Notes: generated by a model not told the origin, from the letters alone. Numbered from the stretch's first letter, positions 1 through 8,354 are shown. The stretch is 29,859 nt of DNA from Colimorpha sp045597945 (GCA_045597945.1 JAZLLD010000041.1:1-29859); one strand, 5' to 3'. Translations and numbers: made by a program.

Positions 1-277
1 TGAGTTCGCCAGCATTCATCTGGTCGATAGTGTTATTGTTGGTGCCAATATGGGTAGCGATGAGGTTTTTCACCTGATGGTTGGTGATAAGTTTGCCAAC
101 GCCCACCTCGGGATAAGCAGTGTCGTTGCAGATGATGGTAAGGTCTTTCACACCCTTCTCAACCAGTGCGTCGATTAAAGCGATGGGATTGCCAACACCG
201 AGGAATCCACCTACCATTACAGTCATGCCGTCTTGAATTTTGTCGGCAGCTTCTTTTACAGATATGAATTTGTTCAT
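1..277 (-). CDS. 3-oxoacid/acetate CoA-transferase alpha subunit, N-terminal part
   Basis: Partial gene; about 92 N-terminal residues lie in the window and the rest is off the left edge. The start is ATG at 277 (MNKFISVKEAAD). The segment VMVGGFLGVGNP followed by a IICNDTAYPEVGVG-like stretch and ATHIGTNN is the glycine-rich CoA-binding start of class I CoA-transferase alpha subunits (AtoD/ScoA type). These move CoA between short-chain acyl groups such as acetate, acetoacetate or butyrate, together with a beta subunit normally encoded just downstream (outside the window). The exact acyl substrate cannot be read from this part. The gene diverges from the secreted-protein gene to the right. Confidence 0.85.
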   Translation of the reverse strand, partial: MNKFISVKEAADKIQDGMTVMVGGFLGVGNPIALIDALVEKGVKDLTIICNDTAYPEVGVGKLITNHQVKNLIATHIGTNNNTIDQMNAGEL

Positions 278-383
278 AACAATATATTTTTATTTATTCT
301 TGACAAAAAAATGCTCTTATTAACTGTCAATTAGTCGGTTCTACGCAAAAAATACCTTTCGTATCACCCTCAATTCCAAATTG

Positions 384-391
384 CAAATATA
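384..391 (-). promoter_or_regulatory. -7 element for the CoA-transferase gene
   Basis: On the minus strand this reads TATATTTG, a perfect match to the Bacteroidetes -7 consensus TAnnTTTG. It lies about 107 bases before the ATG at 277. I see no good -33 TTTG at the usual distance, so the call is moderate. Confidence 0.45.
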
Positions 392-418
392 TGAATTTTT
401 TCTGATATTGAAAAAAAT

Positions 419-450
419 TTTGTCTATTTTCTAAAATCTGTGTACTTTTG
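419..450 (+). promoter_or_regulatory. Bacteroidetes-type promoter (TTTG-N20-TACTTTTG)
   Basis: TTTG at 419-422 and TACTTTTG at 443-450 are separated by 20 bases, the spacing expected for the primary sigma factor of Bacteroidetes. Transcription would start near 457, about 40 bases before the favoured ATG at 498. Confidence 0.7.
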
Positions 451-497
451 CAAAAGATTTTGAGTTATTAATGTACTCAATTTATAGTATGAATATC

Positions 498-1130
498 ATG
501 AAGAAAACAGCACTAATATTGGCAGCAATTATGGCCTTCTGCGGCATGGCCAAGGCTCAGGACTACGTCGTTCCCGTCGAAACTTGGGACTACGAGGAAA
601 TTAACGGTAGCAACTACCACGGCTACAACTTCAACGAAAGCTGGGATGTGGACTTCACCATCGAAAACCAAGATGGCCGCTACACTCCCACCGAGGAAGA
701 CATCGCCGAGGTTGAACGCCTCATTCAGAAACGCATCGCTTTCGTCAACCGCTACCACATCAACCAGGAAGGCGACTGCCCCGTCATCGACGAGCACATG
801 CGCAAATACGAACGCCAGTATGTAGGCTTCACCGACATCACCGGCTGCCATATCGTATGGGTCAACTTCGTATGGGACGAGAGCGCTGCCGAGAAACTCA
901 CCCAGGACATCGTCCTCACCGAGGGCGGCTGCGGCCACTACTGGCATGTGAAGGTAAATCTCTCCACCAACAAAGTCTACGGACTTGAAGTCAACAGCAG
1001 CGGCGACGTCAAATACATCCCCCGCAACAAACGTCCCGCCCACCGCATCAGCCGTCCCAAGAAACCCCAGGCTGCTGGAAAAATCCGCAAGACTGGTATC
1101 CCACACGACCCCAGAGAAGCTCATTTTTAA
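498..1130 (+). CDS. secreted protein of unknown function
   Basis: 210 residues. The N-terminus MKKTALILAAIMAFCGMAKA is a clear Sec signal peptide with likely cleavage after AKA. I start at the MKK codon; in-frame ATGs at 471 and 489 would add 9 or 3 residues and place polar residues before the signal. The mature part is rich in Tyr, Asp and Glu, has three cysteines (in GDCPV, TGCHI and GGCGHY), and ends in a basic Pro/Lys/Arg-rich tail. The middle section, with its repeated VNFVWDES-like strands, looks like a small folded domain, but I do not recognise the family. It has its own promoter at 419-450 and a strong terminator at 1151-1192, so it is probably a single-gene transcript. Confidence 0.75.
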   Translation: MKKTALILAAIMAFCGMAKAQDYVVPVETWDYEEINGSNYHGYNFNESWDVDFTIENQDGRYTPTEEDIAEVERLIQKRIAFVNRYHINQEGDCPVIDEHMRKYERQYVGFTDITGCHIVWVNFVWDESAAEKLTQDIVLTEGGCGHYWHVKVNLSTNKVYGLEVNSSGDVKYIPRNKRPAHRISRPKKPQAAGKIRKTGIPHDPREAHF

Positions 1131-1150
1131 TCAAGTATAACAAACCCATT

Positions 1151-1192
1151 GTTAAGACGGAATTGCACCAACGCATCCGTCTTAACTTTTTT
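1151..1192 (+). terminator. intrinsic terminator after the secreted protein
   Basis: GTTAAGACGG (1151-1160) pairs perfectly with CCGTCTTAAC (1177-1186) across a 16-base loop and is followed by six T. It sits 20 bases after the stop at 1130 and only 7 bases before the ATG of the next gene. Confidence 0.85.
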
Positions 1193-1199
1193 ATCAACC

Positions 1200-2459
1200 A
1201 TGAAAAAAATCACACTGCTCCTGATTCCCCTGCTGGCCTTTGCCTCAGCCCAAGCACAGAAAACGCGCCCCGACGCATTCCCCCCACTTCCCGACACCCT
1301 CGCTCCCAAAGCCGTAGTCATGGCCTCCACCCTTGACGAGATGGCCTCCTGGGACCGCTATCCCACCTACCCCGTCTATGTCGAAATGATGCAGCAGTTC
1401 GCCCAGAACCATCCCCAGCTCTGCCACCTCGACACTATCGGCACCTCGGTACAGGGCCGCCTCATCCTCTGCCTGGCACTCCACGGCACCGATTCCCACA
1501 TTGTCAACAAACCTCAATTCTTCTACTCCTCCACCATGCACGGCGACGAAGTGACCGGCTTCTACCTCATGCTCCGCCTCTGCGACTCGCTCCTCAGCAG
1601 CTACGGCACCGCGGCCGACATCACTTACCTCCTCGACCACGTCGACGTCTACATCAACCCCCTCTCCAACCCCGACGGCACCTACCACGGCGGCAACAAC
1701 ACCGTGGCTCGCGCCTGGCGCTACAACGCCAACTCCGTCGACCTCAACCGCAACTACCCCGAGCCCTCCGGCACTCCACCGCTCAACACCCTCCAAGTTG
1801 AAAACCAAGCTATGATTGACTATGTCGACAACCACAACTTCAGCCTCAGCGCCAACCTCCACGGCGGCAGCGAGGTGATGAACTACCCCTGGGACAGCTT
1901 CACCTCCCGCGAGCGGCTGAACGAACACTCCGATTGGTGGCAGGCCGTAGGCCAACGTTTCGTCGACACCTGCCGCAGCTACGACAACTACCGCTTCCGC
2001 GATGTCAACTCCGCAGGTGTGATTGACGGCGGCGACTGGTACGTTATCAGCAACGGCCGCCAAGACTACTTCAACTACTACAACGGCATCCGCGAAATCA
2101 CCATGGAGCTCTCCACCTCCAAGACCCTCTCCTCCGACCGCCTTCCAGCCTACTGGCACTGCGAGTCGCACGCGCTAATCAATTATATTAAAGAAATCTA
2201 CACCTTCACTTCCTTCGACACCATCGCAACCGATACCACCTCGGCCGACACTACCATTATTGACACCACCACTATCGATACCACCGTGCTGGGCATCAGC
2301 AACCCCCAGGGTGGCTACCGTCTCTACCCCAACCCCACCAACGGCCCCGTCACCATCATCACACCCACACAGACACTGCGCTACGACCTCTACGACCGCC
2401 CTGCCGGAATCTACTTCATCCGCGTGGAAGACCGCGTCTTCAAGGTCGTCAAACAATAA
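1200..2459 (+). CDS. secreted M14 zinc carboxypeptidase with type IX sorting tail
   Basis: 419 residues. The signal peptide is about residues 1-20 (MKKITLLLIPLLAFASAQAQ), which fixes the ATG at 1200 rather than an upstream start that would run through the terminator. The M14 peptidase domain spans about 50-330. Zinc ligands are H114 and E117 (MHGDE) and H201 (ANLHGG). The substrate-binding pair N183-R184 lies in DLNRNYP, and the catalytic glutamate is E303 (TMELS). A Thr/Asp linker of DTT repeats (about 341-363) leads to a C-terminal type A sorting signal with YRLYPNPTNG and PAGIYFIRV, which directs export by the type IX system. The tail is shorter than usual (see findings). It should remove C-terminal residues from peptides outside the cell. 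The glycosyltransferase follows after 4 bases, so the two are probably co-transcribed. Confidence 0.9.
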   Translation: MKKITLLLIPLLAFASAQAQKTRPDAFPPLPDTLAPKAVVMASTLDEMASWDRYPTYPVYVEMMQQFAQNHPQLCHLDTIGTSVQGRLILCLALHGTDSHIVNKPQFFYSSTMHGDEVTGFYLMLRLCDSLLSSYGTAADITYLLDHVDVYINPLSNPDGTYHGGNNTVARAWRYNANSVDLNRNYPEPSGTPPLNTLQVENQAMIDYVDNHNFSLSANLHGGSEVMNYPWDSFTSRERLNEHSDWWQAVGQRFVDTCRSYDNYRFRDVNSAGVIDGGDWYVISNGRQDYFNYYNGIREITMELSTSKTLSSDRLPAYWHCESHALINYIKEIYTFTSFDTIATDTTSADTTIIDTTTIDTTVLGISNPQGGYRLYPNPTNGPVTIITPTQTLRYDLYDRPAGIYFIRVEDRVFKVVKQ

Positions 2460-2463
2460 CGCC

Positions 2464-3624
2464 ATGGCCCGCTACAGCCATATCTCGGTGGCCATACCCA
2501 TGCTGGCCGAACTCGACAACCTGCCGGCCATCCTCGGCCGCTTCCGCCAGCAAACGTGGCGCGACTTCACCCTTTATCTCTGCGTCAACAACACCGAGGG
2601 CGGCTACGGCCTTGCCGAGAACCAGCAATGCCTCCAACTGCTCAACCAGGTCAGCGATCTGCCCCTCGTGGTTATCGACCGCAGCTCGCCCGGACTCGGA
2701 TGGACAGGCAAGAAGCGCGGCGTGGGTTGGGCTCGCAAAGTGCTGTTTGAAAGAATCTTAAGCGAGGCCGGAGCCGACGAACTCGTGATCAGCCTTGATG
2801 CCGACACCGACATCCATCCCCGCTACCTTGAAGCCGTGGCCGCCACCTTCAACGCGCATCCGTCGGCCTCAGCCTTCAGCGTTCCCTATTATCATCCGCT
2901 CAGCGGCCAGGAAAGCCTCGACCGCCCCATGCTGCGCTACGAATGCTATATGCGGCACTATCTGCTCAACCTGCTCCGCATCGGCTCGCCCTATGCCTTC
3001 ACCGCCCTGGGCAGCGCTATCGCGTTCCCGCTCTGGTCCTACCGCCGCGTGGGCGGCATCACACCGCTGCAGGCCGGCGAGGACTTCTACTTGTTGCAGA
3101 AGTTTGCCAAAACCGGCACCCTCGTCAGCCGGTTCGACCCTCCGTTCCACGACCTTGCCGTGCAGCCGCAGAGCCGCACCTCCTCGCGCGTGCCCTTCGG
3201 CACCGGACCCGCCATAGCCAAGGGTATAAAGGGCATGGACGAGAGCTATCCGTTCTACTCCACCGAGGGCTTCCAAGCCGTCAAGGCCACCTACGATGCC
3301 TTCGCCCAACTCTACCAGGCTGATATAGAAACGCCTATGTCGGCCTTCCTCCGCCAGCAGCTGGCCACCACCGATTTGTGGGAACCGCTCCGGCAGAATT
3401 ACAAGACCCAGGACCGCTTCATGCACGCTTGCGCCGAGCGGGTGGACGGCCTCCGCATTCTGCAGTTCTTGAAGAACACCCCGGCCTTCCGCCTCCCGTC
3501 CGCGGCCCTGCCCGTCGACTTCGCCCACGATCCCATCGACCGCCTCAACCGCTACCGCGACCAGCTCTTCCAAGAAGAAATGCTCCTGCGCGGCAGTCAC
3601 GCAATAGGAAATAGGACAATGTGA
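2464..3624 (+). CDS. family 2 glycosyltransferase
   Basis: 386 residues. The N-terminus SHISVAIPMLAELDNLPAIL and the following CVNN segment are the nucleotide-sugar half of a GT-A fold. LDADTDIHPRYLEA carries the DxD metal and nucleotide-diphosphate site, and GEDFYLLQKFAKTG fits the ED acceptor/catalytic region. There is no transmembrane segment, so it probably works at the cytoplasmic face. The ATG at 2464 lies 4 bases after the peptidase stop; a longer in-frame start at 2260 would overlap the peptidase in another frame and reads as low-complexity Pro/Ser/Thr, so I reject it. Sugar and acceptor are unknown. It ends in TGA immediately followed by TAA. Confidence 0.85.
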   Translation: MARYSHISVAIPMLAELDNLPAILGRFRQQTWRDFTLYLCVNNTEGGYGLAENQQCLQLLNQVSDLPLVVIDRSSPGLGWTGKKRGVGWARKVLFERILSEAGADELVISLDADTDIHPRYLEAVAATFNAHPSASAFSVPYYHPLSGQESLDRPMLRYECYMRHYLLNLLRIGSPYAFTALGSAIAFPLWSYRRVGGITPLQAGEDFYLLQKFAKTGTLVSRFDPPFHDLAVQPQSRTSSRVPFGTGPAIAKGIKGMDESYPFYSTEGFQAVKATYDAFAQLYQADIETPMSAFLRQQLATTDLWEPLRQNYKTQDRFMHACAERVDGLRILQFLKNTPAFRLPSAALPVDFAHDPIDRLNRYRDQLFQEEMLLRGSHAIGNRTM

Positions 3625-3771
3625 TAATTAAAAATTAATAGTTATGAGTTAAGATTGTAGAACTTCAAGTGCGGCCACCCTCTTTACATAATCGGTTTCC
3701 CTGAAAACTCGAGAATCAAAACCTATAAGGTAATTTTCCGTTGCGATATAAATATGAATTGTCCCTAAAGG
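3625..3771. other. short intergenic region at the left edge of island 1
   Basis: 147 bases between two converging genes. It is markedly more AT-rich than the genes to the left. I see no terminator hairpin with a T-run, tRNA or direct repeat that would mark an integration site. Confidence 0.5.
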
Positions 3772-4983
3772 CTAAAATAATGAGTGGTTTGGACGTAGAT
3801 ACTGTAGGAGGTTAGCTTTTATGCCCGCAAAACCCATTTGCTCATTAAACTGATTGGTCCTCAGCCCAATGTTTAGCACCATAACAAAATCTGCCAGAGA
3901 ATAATCGTTGCCACCATTTTGAAAATTTCTCTCAATGGAGTCCAACTTACTCAATAAACATACCATCTGGTAATTGGGATCAACGAGCTGAGTATTTCGA
4001 TTAGGGTGTGCATACAAATAATGCTCGGTTCCTGTTAGTGCAATAATATTTTCTACACAATCCGCAATTTGAGGGAATTCGCTCTTCATAAATATATGAT
4101 GAGCTTCGGTTGCCACATATGCTGGATATGGGTGTATTTCGCTATATTTCTCAATAGAGTGGACAAATTCCTTCGCCTTACTGACAGCACGTTCATAGTA
4201 ACCCCTGTTGTTTGTAATAATGCTCTCGTTTTGCTCTGCAGACTCTTGACGAGACACACCTTTACTCTTGTCAACGTCCCTCCAATTTACTCGATTATAT
4301 CGAAGTTCATCAATGGTGATAGGGTATTTAGAAATCCTACCTTTGACCGAACCGAGTTTCCTTTTTTTGAAAGCAAAAATGTTTATGATTTTATTATAAA
4401 TACGAGAAGGCTCGTATTGTCCTGTTACAGGAGTGTATGTGTAATACAAATAATCAAGGCCTTCACATAATCTATTGAATGAGCCTTTATCTTGCAAGGT
4501 AAAGAATTCATCGAAAAGATGTATACAGCCAGTGTCTGCCATAACTTTATTGAGATATACAAACAAGAAATCTAATGCGTTCTTTTCTCTTTGTGCAATG
4601 AATTCAAGGATTTCTAATTTTCTGATATTATAATAGTTTGCTCTTCCTTGTTTTGTCTCAACTAAGATATTCGCTGACGCAAATAGTTTTAGCGGTTGAG
4701 CAAAGAACTTGTCATACTCAGAAGTAGTGCTATCTGTTTCTACATCGGGCTTTGAAAAAGACTCCGTAATGAGGGTGTTAGAATAAGTAGAATGCCAAAT
4801 ATCATCTTTTGTAAAACCTTTTGTAATGTCTCCATCAGTGTATGCAAGAACACAATCTGCAACTGCGCATAATACATCTGGAATACATTTTTGGTCAGTG
4901 AATCGGCCATTGTGCGAAACACGAATATCATAATTGTGGTTATTAATGAAATCTTGGATGTAGTTTATATCTACTCTTGCCAT
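3772..4983 (-). CDS. type II restriction endonuclease, HNH type
   Basis: 403 residues, ATG at 4983, stop TAG. The C-terminal part (about 285-350) carries an HNH (beta-beta-alpha metal) core: E293-A-H295-H296-IF, then E311-N312-IIAL, then H321 and H326 in EHYLYAHPNRN, then a conserved-looking Tyr-Gln and CLLSKLDSIE helix. This arrangement of a variable N-terminal half and an HNH C-terminal half is what I know from the R.HphI-like group of type IIS enzymes. The N-terminal half (1-280) has no motif I recognise and probably reads the target sequence. It lies 6 bases downstream of the fused methyltransferase gene in the same direction, the classic modification-then-restriction order. Base composition is clearly more AT-rich than in the flanking genes, which points to transfer. 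Confidence 0.8.
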   Translation of the reverse strand: MARVDINYIQDFINNHNYDIRVSHNGRFTDQKCIPDVLCAVADCVLAYTDGDITKGFTKDDIWHSTYSNTLITESFSKPDVETDSTTSEYDKFFAQPLKLFASANILVETKQGRANYYNIRKLEILEFIAQREKNALDFLFVYLNKVMADTGCIHLFDEFFTLQDKGSFNRLCEGLDYLYYTYTPVTGQYEPSRIYNKIINIFAFKKRKLGSVKGRISKYPITIDELRYNRVNWRDVDKSKGVSRQESAEQNESIITNNRGYYERAVSKAKEFVHSIEKYSEIHPYPAYVATEAHHIFMKSEFPQIADCVENIIALTGTEHYLYAHPNRNTQLVDPNYQMVCLLSKLDSIERNFQNGGNDYSLADFVMVLNIGLRTNQFNEQMGFAGIKANLLQYLRPNHSLF

Positions 4984-4989
4984 AGTATC

Positions 4990-7563
4990 TTATTTTTGTT
5001 TAAGTTTGCCAAAGAAGAAAACGGAATTGTTATCAATATTCATAGAGCGCGTCGCCCTATTGCGAGCAATGGCATAAAACTGTCTATACTCATCTGTCGC
5101 ATAGTAAGCAAGGTCGGCTTCTGTCACACACTCATTCTCATCAATGAGTGTAAGAATTGCTACAGAGCCGTCTGCAATGCAATTCTTTGGCAGAAAACAA
5201 GCGCGAGGATTGTATGTGAGATTAGGAAGAAGTACGCATTTCGGTTGGTTCAAGAATTTGCTAACATCATAAGCCGAAGCATCATCCATAAAGCAGTCGT
5301 AACCCTCGATGTCCACAATACAGTTGCTTCCGATGTTCCTTGATTTCAAGACGCGAATACTTCCGGAATCCTTTGTGGCTGTTCTTGTAATTGCTCTGTC
5401 ACGATAAGCCTTAAAAATGCCAAACTTCATCTTTTCGGCCACAAGGTCAAATGCTTCATTTCTGTAAATCAGCCAATACGGATAAGATCTATCTGTAATG
5501 TACGATTGAGCACTTGTTGTAATAGTTTCGGAAATATATGACTCAACAATAGTGTCAGCAGGTTTCTTATCGGTATGCAAAAGGAAGTTGATTGTTTCAA
5601 TCTTGATTCCTTTAAAGCCTTTCTCTCCAAAGTCAATGATGCGTTCCATTTTATAACGTTCTATCAAAGCACGAGTTAGATTGAACTCTGGAGCATTGAT
5701 AAGGCTTTTAGGCACAATAAGCGAAACGAATCGTCCAAGACGAATACACTTCTCAATAAAGAATGAGAAGATGTTGTTCGTTTCCGTATTTGTCATTCCT
5801 TTCTTATACTTTGCCAGCAAATTCTTGTCGCCGGTTATCTTCATATAAGGAGGATTGCCAATTACTACATCGTAATTGCAATCAGCAAAATCGTGCAACA
5901 AGAAATCATCGTTAATAAAGTTAATGTGGATATTTTCGGGAATGGCAAGCTTGGTCAGAAGAACTTTAAGTGTTTCAATGCTGTTTGCATTAATGTCCAC
6001 AACATCAATCGTCACACTCTTGGCATTCTCGTACTTTTTTATAAGTGCTGGAAGAAAGTTGCCAACACCCACAGATGGTTCAAGTATGCGAACTTCATGC
6101 CTAAGTTCTTTTAACTCTGGCAAGTTCTTGATAATGGTATAACAAATGTCCTGGCGAGTGTAGTATGCAGCATTGTTCTCGCGCTGAGCATTAGCAAGTT
6201 CTGCAATTTTGCTTAATTCTGCAAAACTATAAAGGGAGGAATGTTGGATAAACCGAAGCAAGTTGTCTTGGGTGGTAAGATTATTCTTATTGATAAGGCT
6301 CTCAATATCGGATTCGGTTAAAACTCTGCGAGTGTCAATCTCTCGGACATTGTGAGCCACTTGTTTGAAGATTACAGTAGGAACGGCTTCGCCGAGATTC
6401 TGTCGGATGTTTATTTCCTCTTTCTTTAGAAATGCTTTTTTGTCAGCTAATGGCAAAGCATTGAGTTGTTCAAACGGAATTTCTGACCATTGAAACTCTT
6501 TAGGAACGGACAGCATAAGCATTACCTCACGAATGCTAAATACACGATTGTCCACAGGGTGAACCGTGTTTTGACTTGCCATAATGTCGTTTCGAGTATG
6601 GACACAAGGGGGAACTTTATCCCAATACTGGCGTGTGTATTTATCACCATTCTTCTGAGCGTTGAAGATTCGTATTCCGTCCTTAATGGTGTGAGGCAAA
6701 CGGTCTAATTCCGTGTTGTCAAATGCCGATTGCCCCTCCTTGATATTCTCTATCCATGCCAACATCTTTGGGTCATAATTACGGAAGTTGTGGTAAATAT
6801 CCTCAGCCCAAATTTCGCCCATGTTTTGTAGTGATGGCAGATGACCAATAACCTGTCGAAGTGTTCTTTCAGGTTGCTTAGTTGGGAACAAGTCGTAAGG
6901 CGTAACCTCCTTTATGTCCTTGCGCACACCGATTACTAGGGTACGAGTACGACTTGACGGATTGCCATAATCCTTGAAATTCACCACATTGAAGAGGATG
7001 TTGTAGCTTCCGGAAAGGCTGTTGTTTATTGCCTCTTGTATCGGTTTGTCTTCTCCGTCCATATCGGTACACAGTGTTGTGAGGAATGCTCGCACATTCT
7101 CAAACACGAAGTAGCGAGGCCTGATTTCGTTCACCATACGGATAGATTCGACAACGAGAGAGTTGCGCTTCATCTCATCCTTCTTCTTGTGGTTGGCTAC
7201 CGACATTCCTTGACAAGGAGGAGTAGCAATCACCACATCAATCTCGTCAACATGGAAAAAATCGTGCCAAAACTTTATCTGATCAAACACTTTTTCTTTC
7301 GTTTCCTGCTTGGTCATATCGCCACAAATGTAACCATTCTCAACTGTGCACTTGTGATTAAACTTTTGTATCTTGATTCGTCGTTCAAGCAGTTCCACAG
7401 TTGCCACACAATAGAAACCCTCCTGCTTAAAACCAAAACACCCCACGCCAGCACTACTGAACAGGCTGACGTAGGTATGTAAACGCCCGTAACGACTTTT
7501 AGATTCCGCTACAAGCTGAACCTCTTCTTCGGGAATTTCGTACTTAACTTTCTTTTTCGCCAT
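4990..7563 (-). CDS. bifunctional DNA methyltransferase: cytosine-C5 domain fused to adenine-N6 domain
   Basis: 857 residues from the ATG at 7563 (MAKKKVKYE); an upstream TTG at 7584 would add 7 residues. N-terminal half, about 30-410: C5-cytosine methyltransferase with AdoMet motif I LFSSAGVGCFGF (about 34-45), catalytic PPCQG (Cys117), the ENV motif (155-157), an R-x-R motif VIII (205-207) and the motif X region GEAVP (392-396). C-terminal half, about 460-857: gamma-class N6-adenine methyltransferase with LEPSVGVGNFLPAL (about 494-507), the catalytic NPPY (570-573), and a C-terminal target-recognition region. Together they probably protect the two strands of one asymmetric site, one at C and one at A. 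It forms an operon with the endonuclease 6 bases downstream. Confidence 0.9.
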   Translation of the reverse strand: MAKKKVKYEIPEEEVQLVAESKSRYGRLHTYVSLFSSAGVGCFGFKQEGFYCVATVELLERRIKIQKFNHKCTVENGYICGDMTKQETKEKVFDQIKFWHDFFHVDEIDVVIATPPCQGMSVANHKKKDEMKRNSLVVESIRMVNEIRPRYFVFENVRAFLTTLCTDMDGEDKPIQEAINNSLSGSYNILFNVVNFKDYGNPSSRTRTLVIGVRKDIKEVTPYDLFPTKQPERTLRQVIGHLPSLQNMGEIWAEDIYHNFRNYDPKMLAWIENIKEGQSAFDNTELDRLPHTIKDGIRIFNAQKNGDKYTRQYWDKVPPCVHTRNDIMASQNTVHPVDNRVFSIREVMLMLSVPKEFQWSEIPFEQLNALPLADKKAFLKKEEINIRQNLGEAVPTVIFKQVAHNVREIDTRRVLTESDIESLINKNNLTTQDNLLRFIQHSSLYSFAELSKIAELANAQRENNAAYYTRQDICYTIIKNLPELKELRHEVRILEPSVGVGNFLPALIKKYENAKSVTIDVVDINANSIETLKVLLTKLAIPENIHINFINDDFLLHDFADCNYDVVIGNPPYMKITGDKNLLAKYKKGMTNTETNNIFSFFIEKCIRLGRFVSLIVPKSLINAPEFNLTRALIERYKMERIIDFGEKGFKGIKIETINFLLHTDKKPADTIVESYISETITTSAQSYITDRSYPYWLIYRNEAFDLVAEKMKFGIFKAYRDRAITRTATKDSGSIRVLKSRNIGSNCIVDIEGYDCFMDDASAYDVSKFLNQPKCVLLPNLTYNPRACFLPKNCIADGSVAILTLIDENECVTEADLAYYATDEYRQFYAIARNRATRSMNIDNNSVFFFGKLKQK

Positions 7564-7645
7564 CTCCGTGATAAATCGTTGCAAAACAATTGGTGCATCG
7601 ATCTACCACTCGCATGAGCGCATAAAAAGGGCATGAACCTTCTTA

Positions 7646-7830
7646 TGCGTTCTCCGAGGCAGCGTAGGAAAAGAGGCCTCTGTCACCTAATAAGAAATGT
7701 CCATGCCTAAGACATGAACATTGACTTCTTATATAGGTGACAAAGCATACCTCCCCTATGGAAGTTGCCTAACCACTATTTTTGTGTTCTTATCTCTGTT
7801 AAAGTTTCCTACGCTTTTCAGGAGAACGCA
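7646..7830 (-). ncRNA. candidate structured RNA or leader: nested inverted repeats upstream of the methyltransferase
   Basis: Stems nest inside each other: TGCGTTCTCC (7646-7655) with GGAGAACGCA (7821-7830); GCGTAGGAAA (7662-7671) with TTTCCTACGC (7805-7814); TGTCACCTA (7681-7689) with TAGGTGACA (7734-7742); TAAGAA (7691-7696) with TTCTTA (7726-7731); ATGTC (7697-7701) with GACAT (7711-7715). A further pair, CGCATAA (7619-7625) with TTATGCG (7643-7649), overlaps the outer arm. A closing stem, an open middle and a long terminal stem spanning about 185 bases recall 6S RNA, but I cannot assign it. The minus strand is favoured because of a promoter-like site at 7829-7860 and because it leads into the methyltransferase. 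It could also be a small palindromic mobile element. Confidence 0.4.
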
Positions 7831-7860
7831 AATAATAGTCAATGCGCATTATATTTCAAT
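7829..7860 (-). promoter_or_regulatory. possible promoter for the structured RNA
   Basis: On the minus strand TTG (7860-7858), 20 bases, then TATTATTTG (7837-7829). The -7 box has three instead of two bases between TA and TTTG, so it is off-consensus. Transcription would begin near 7822, inside the outer stem. Confidence 0.3.
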
Positions 7861-7944
7861 ATATTATTATTTCTTTTCTTTCTGTTTTGTTATTAATCTG
7901 TTGTTTGTTAAATAATGATTTCTGTTATTTGCCATAATTTTTTG

Positions 7945-7952
7945 CAAAGATA
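7945..7952 (-). promoter_or_regulatory. -7 element, possible promoter of the restriction-modification operon
   Basis: Minus-strand TATCTTTG is a perfect -7 box. No convincing -33 lies 19-21 bases upstream. If used, the methyltransferase message would have a leader of about 375 bases that includes the nested inverted repeats. Confidence 0.35.
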
Positions 7953-8030
7953 CCAATAATTTCTCAAATAATCGTATATTATTGCGATTTTAACATGGAT
8001 TTTAACCAGGGTAGCAAGTCTATTTTTGGA

Positions 8031-8312
8031 TTTTACATTTTACATTTATTGTTATTCTATTTGTTCTCAATACGATACAAACGTTGAAATGTAAAATTTA
8101 CATTTTATTTGTAAAATTTACATTTCTGAATAGCAAACCTCAATACGGCAAAAATGTAAAATGGGTTTAACCTGTATAATTTTACAAAATCATCATTAAA
8201 GCTGATGATTACTAGATGCTTTGCATCAAATGTAAAAATGTAAAATCCATTTTTAAGGTATCACCAACCCTCAAGCCACCGGACCGCGCTAAAGGTGTTT
8301 TACATTTTACAT
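8031..8312. repeat. cluster of twelve TGTAAA/TTTACA boxes
   Basis: TTTACA or its complement TGTAAA occurs at 8032, 8039, 8090, 8097, 8110, 8117, 8155, 8181, 8231, 8240, 8299 and 8307, mostly within the longer form AAATGTAAA/TTTACATTT. The pair at 8087-8105 is a perfect palindrome of 9-base arms around one A. The density is far above the surrounding sequence. Such clusters can be protein-binding iterons of a replication origin or an operator, but no replication gene is nearby. Confidence 0.6.
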
Positions 8313-8354
8313 TCTCACGTTGCTCGCAAATGCGACTTTAGCACCACCGCTTTT

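Noticed and set aside
513..1124. Long minus-strand frames opposite the secreted protein, peptidase, aspartokinase, aroB, PpiD and others
   Set aside because: They are shadows caused by GC-rich codon use; composition is Val/Ala/Gly/Asp-rich without any domain.
1149..1199. Longer start for the M14 peptidase
   Set aside because: It would translate the terminator hairpin and put polar residues before a clean signal peptide.
2260..2463. In-frame upstream extension of the first glycosyltransferase
   Set aside because: It overlaps the peptidase gene in another frame and reads as low-complexity Pro/Ser/Thr; the GT-A fold starts right after the ATG at 2464.
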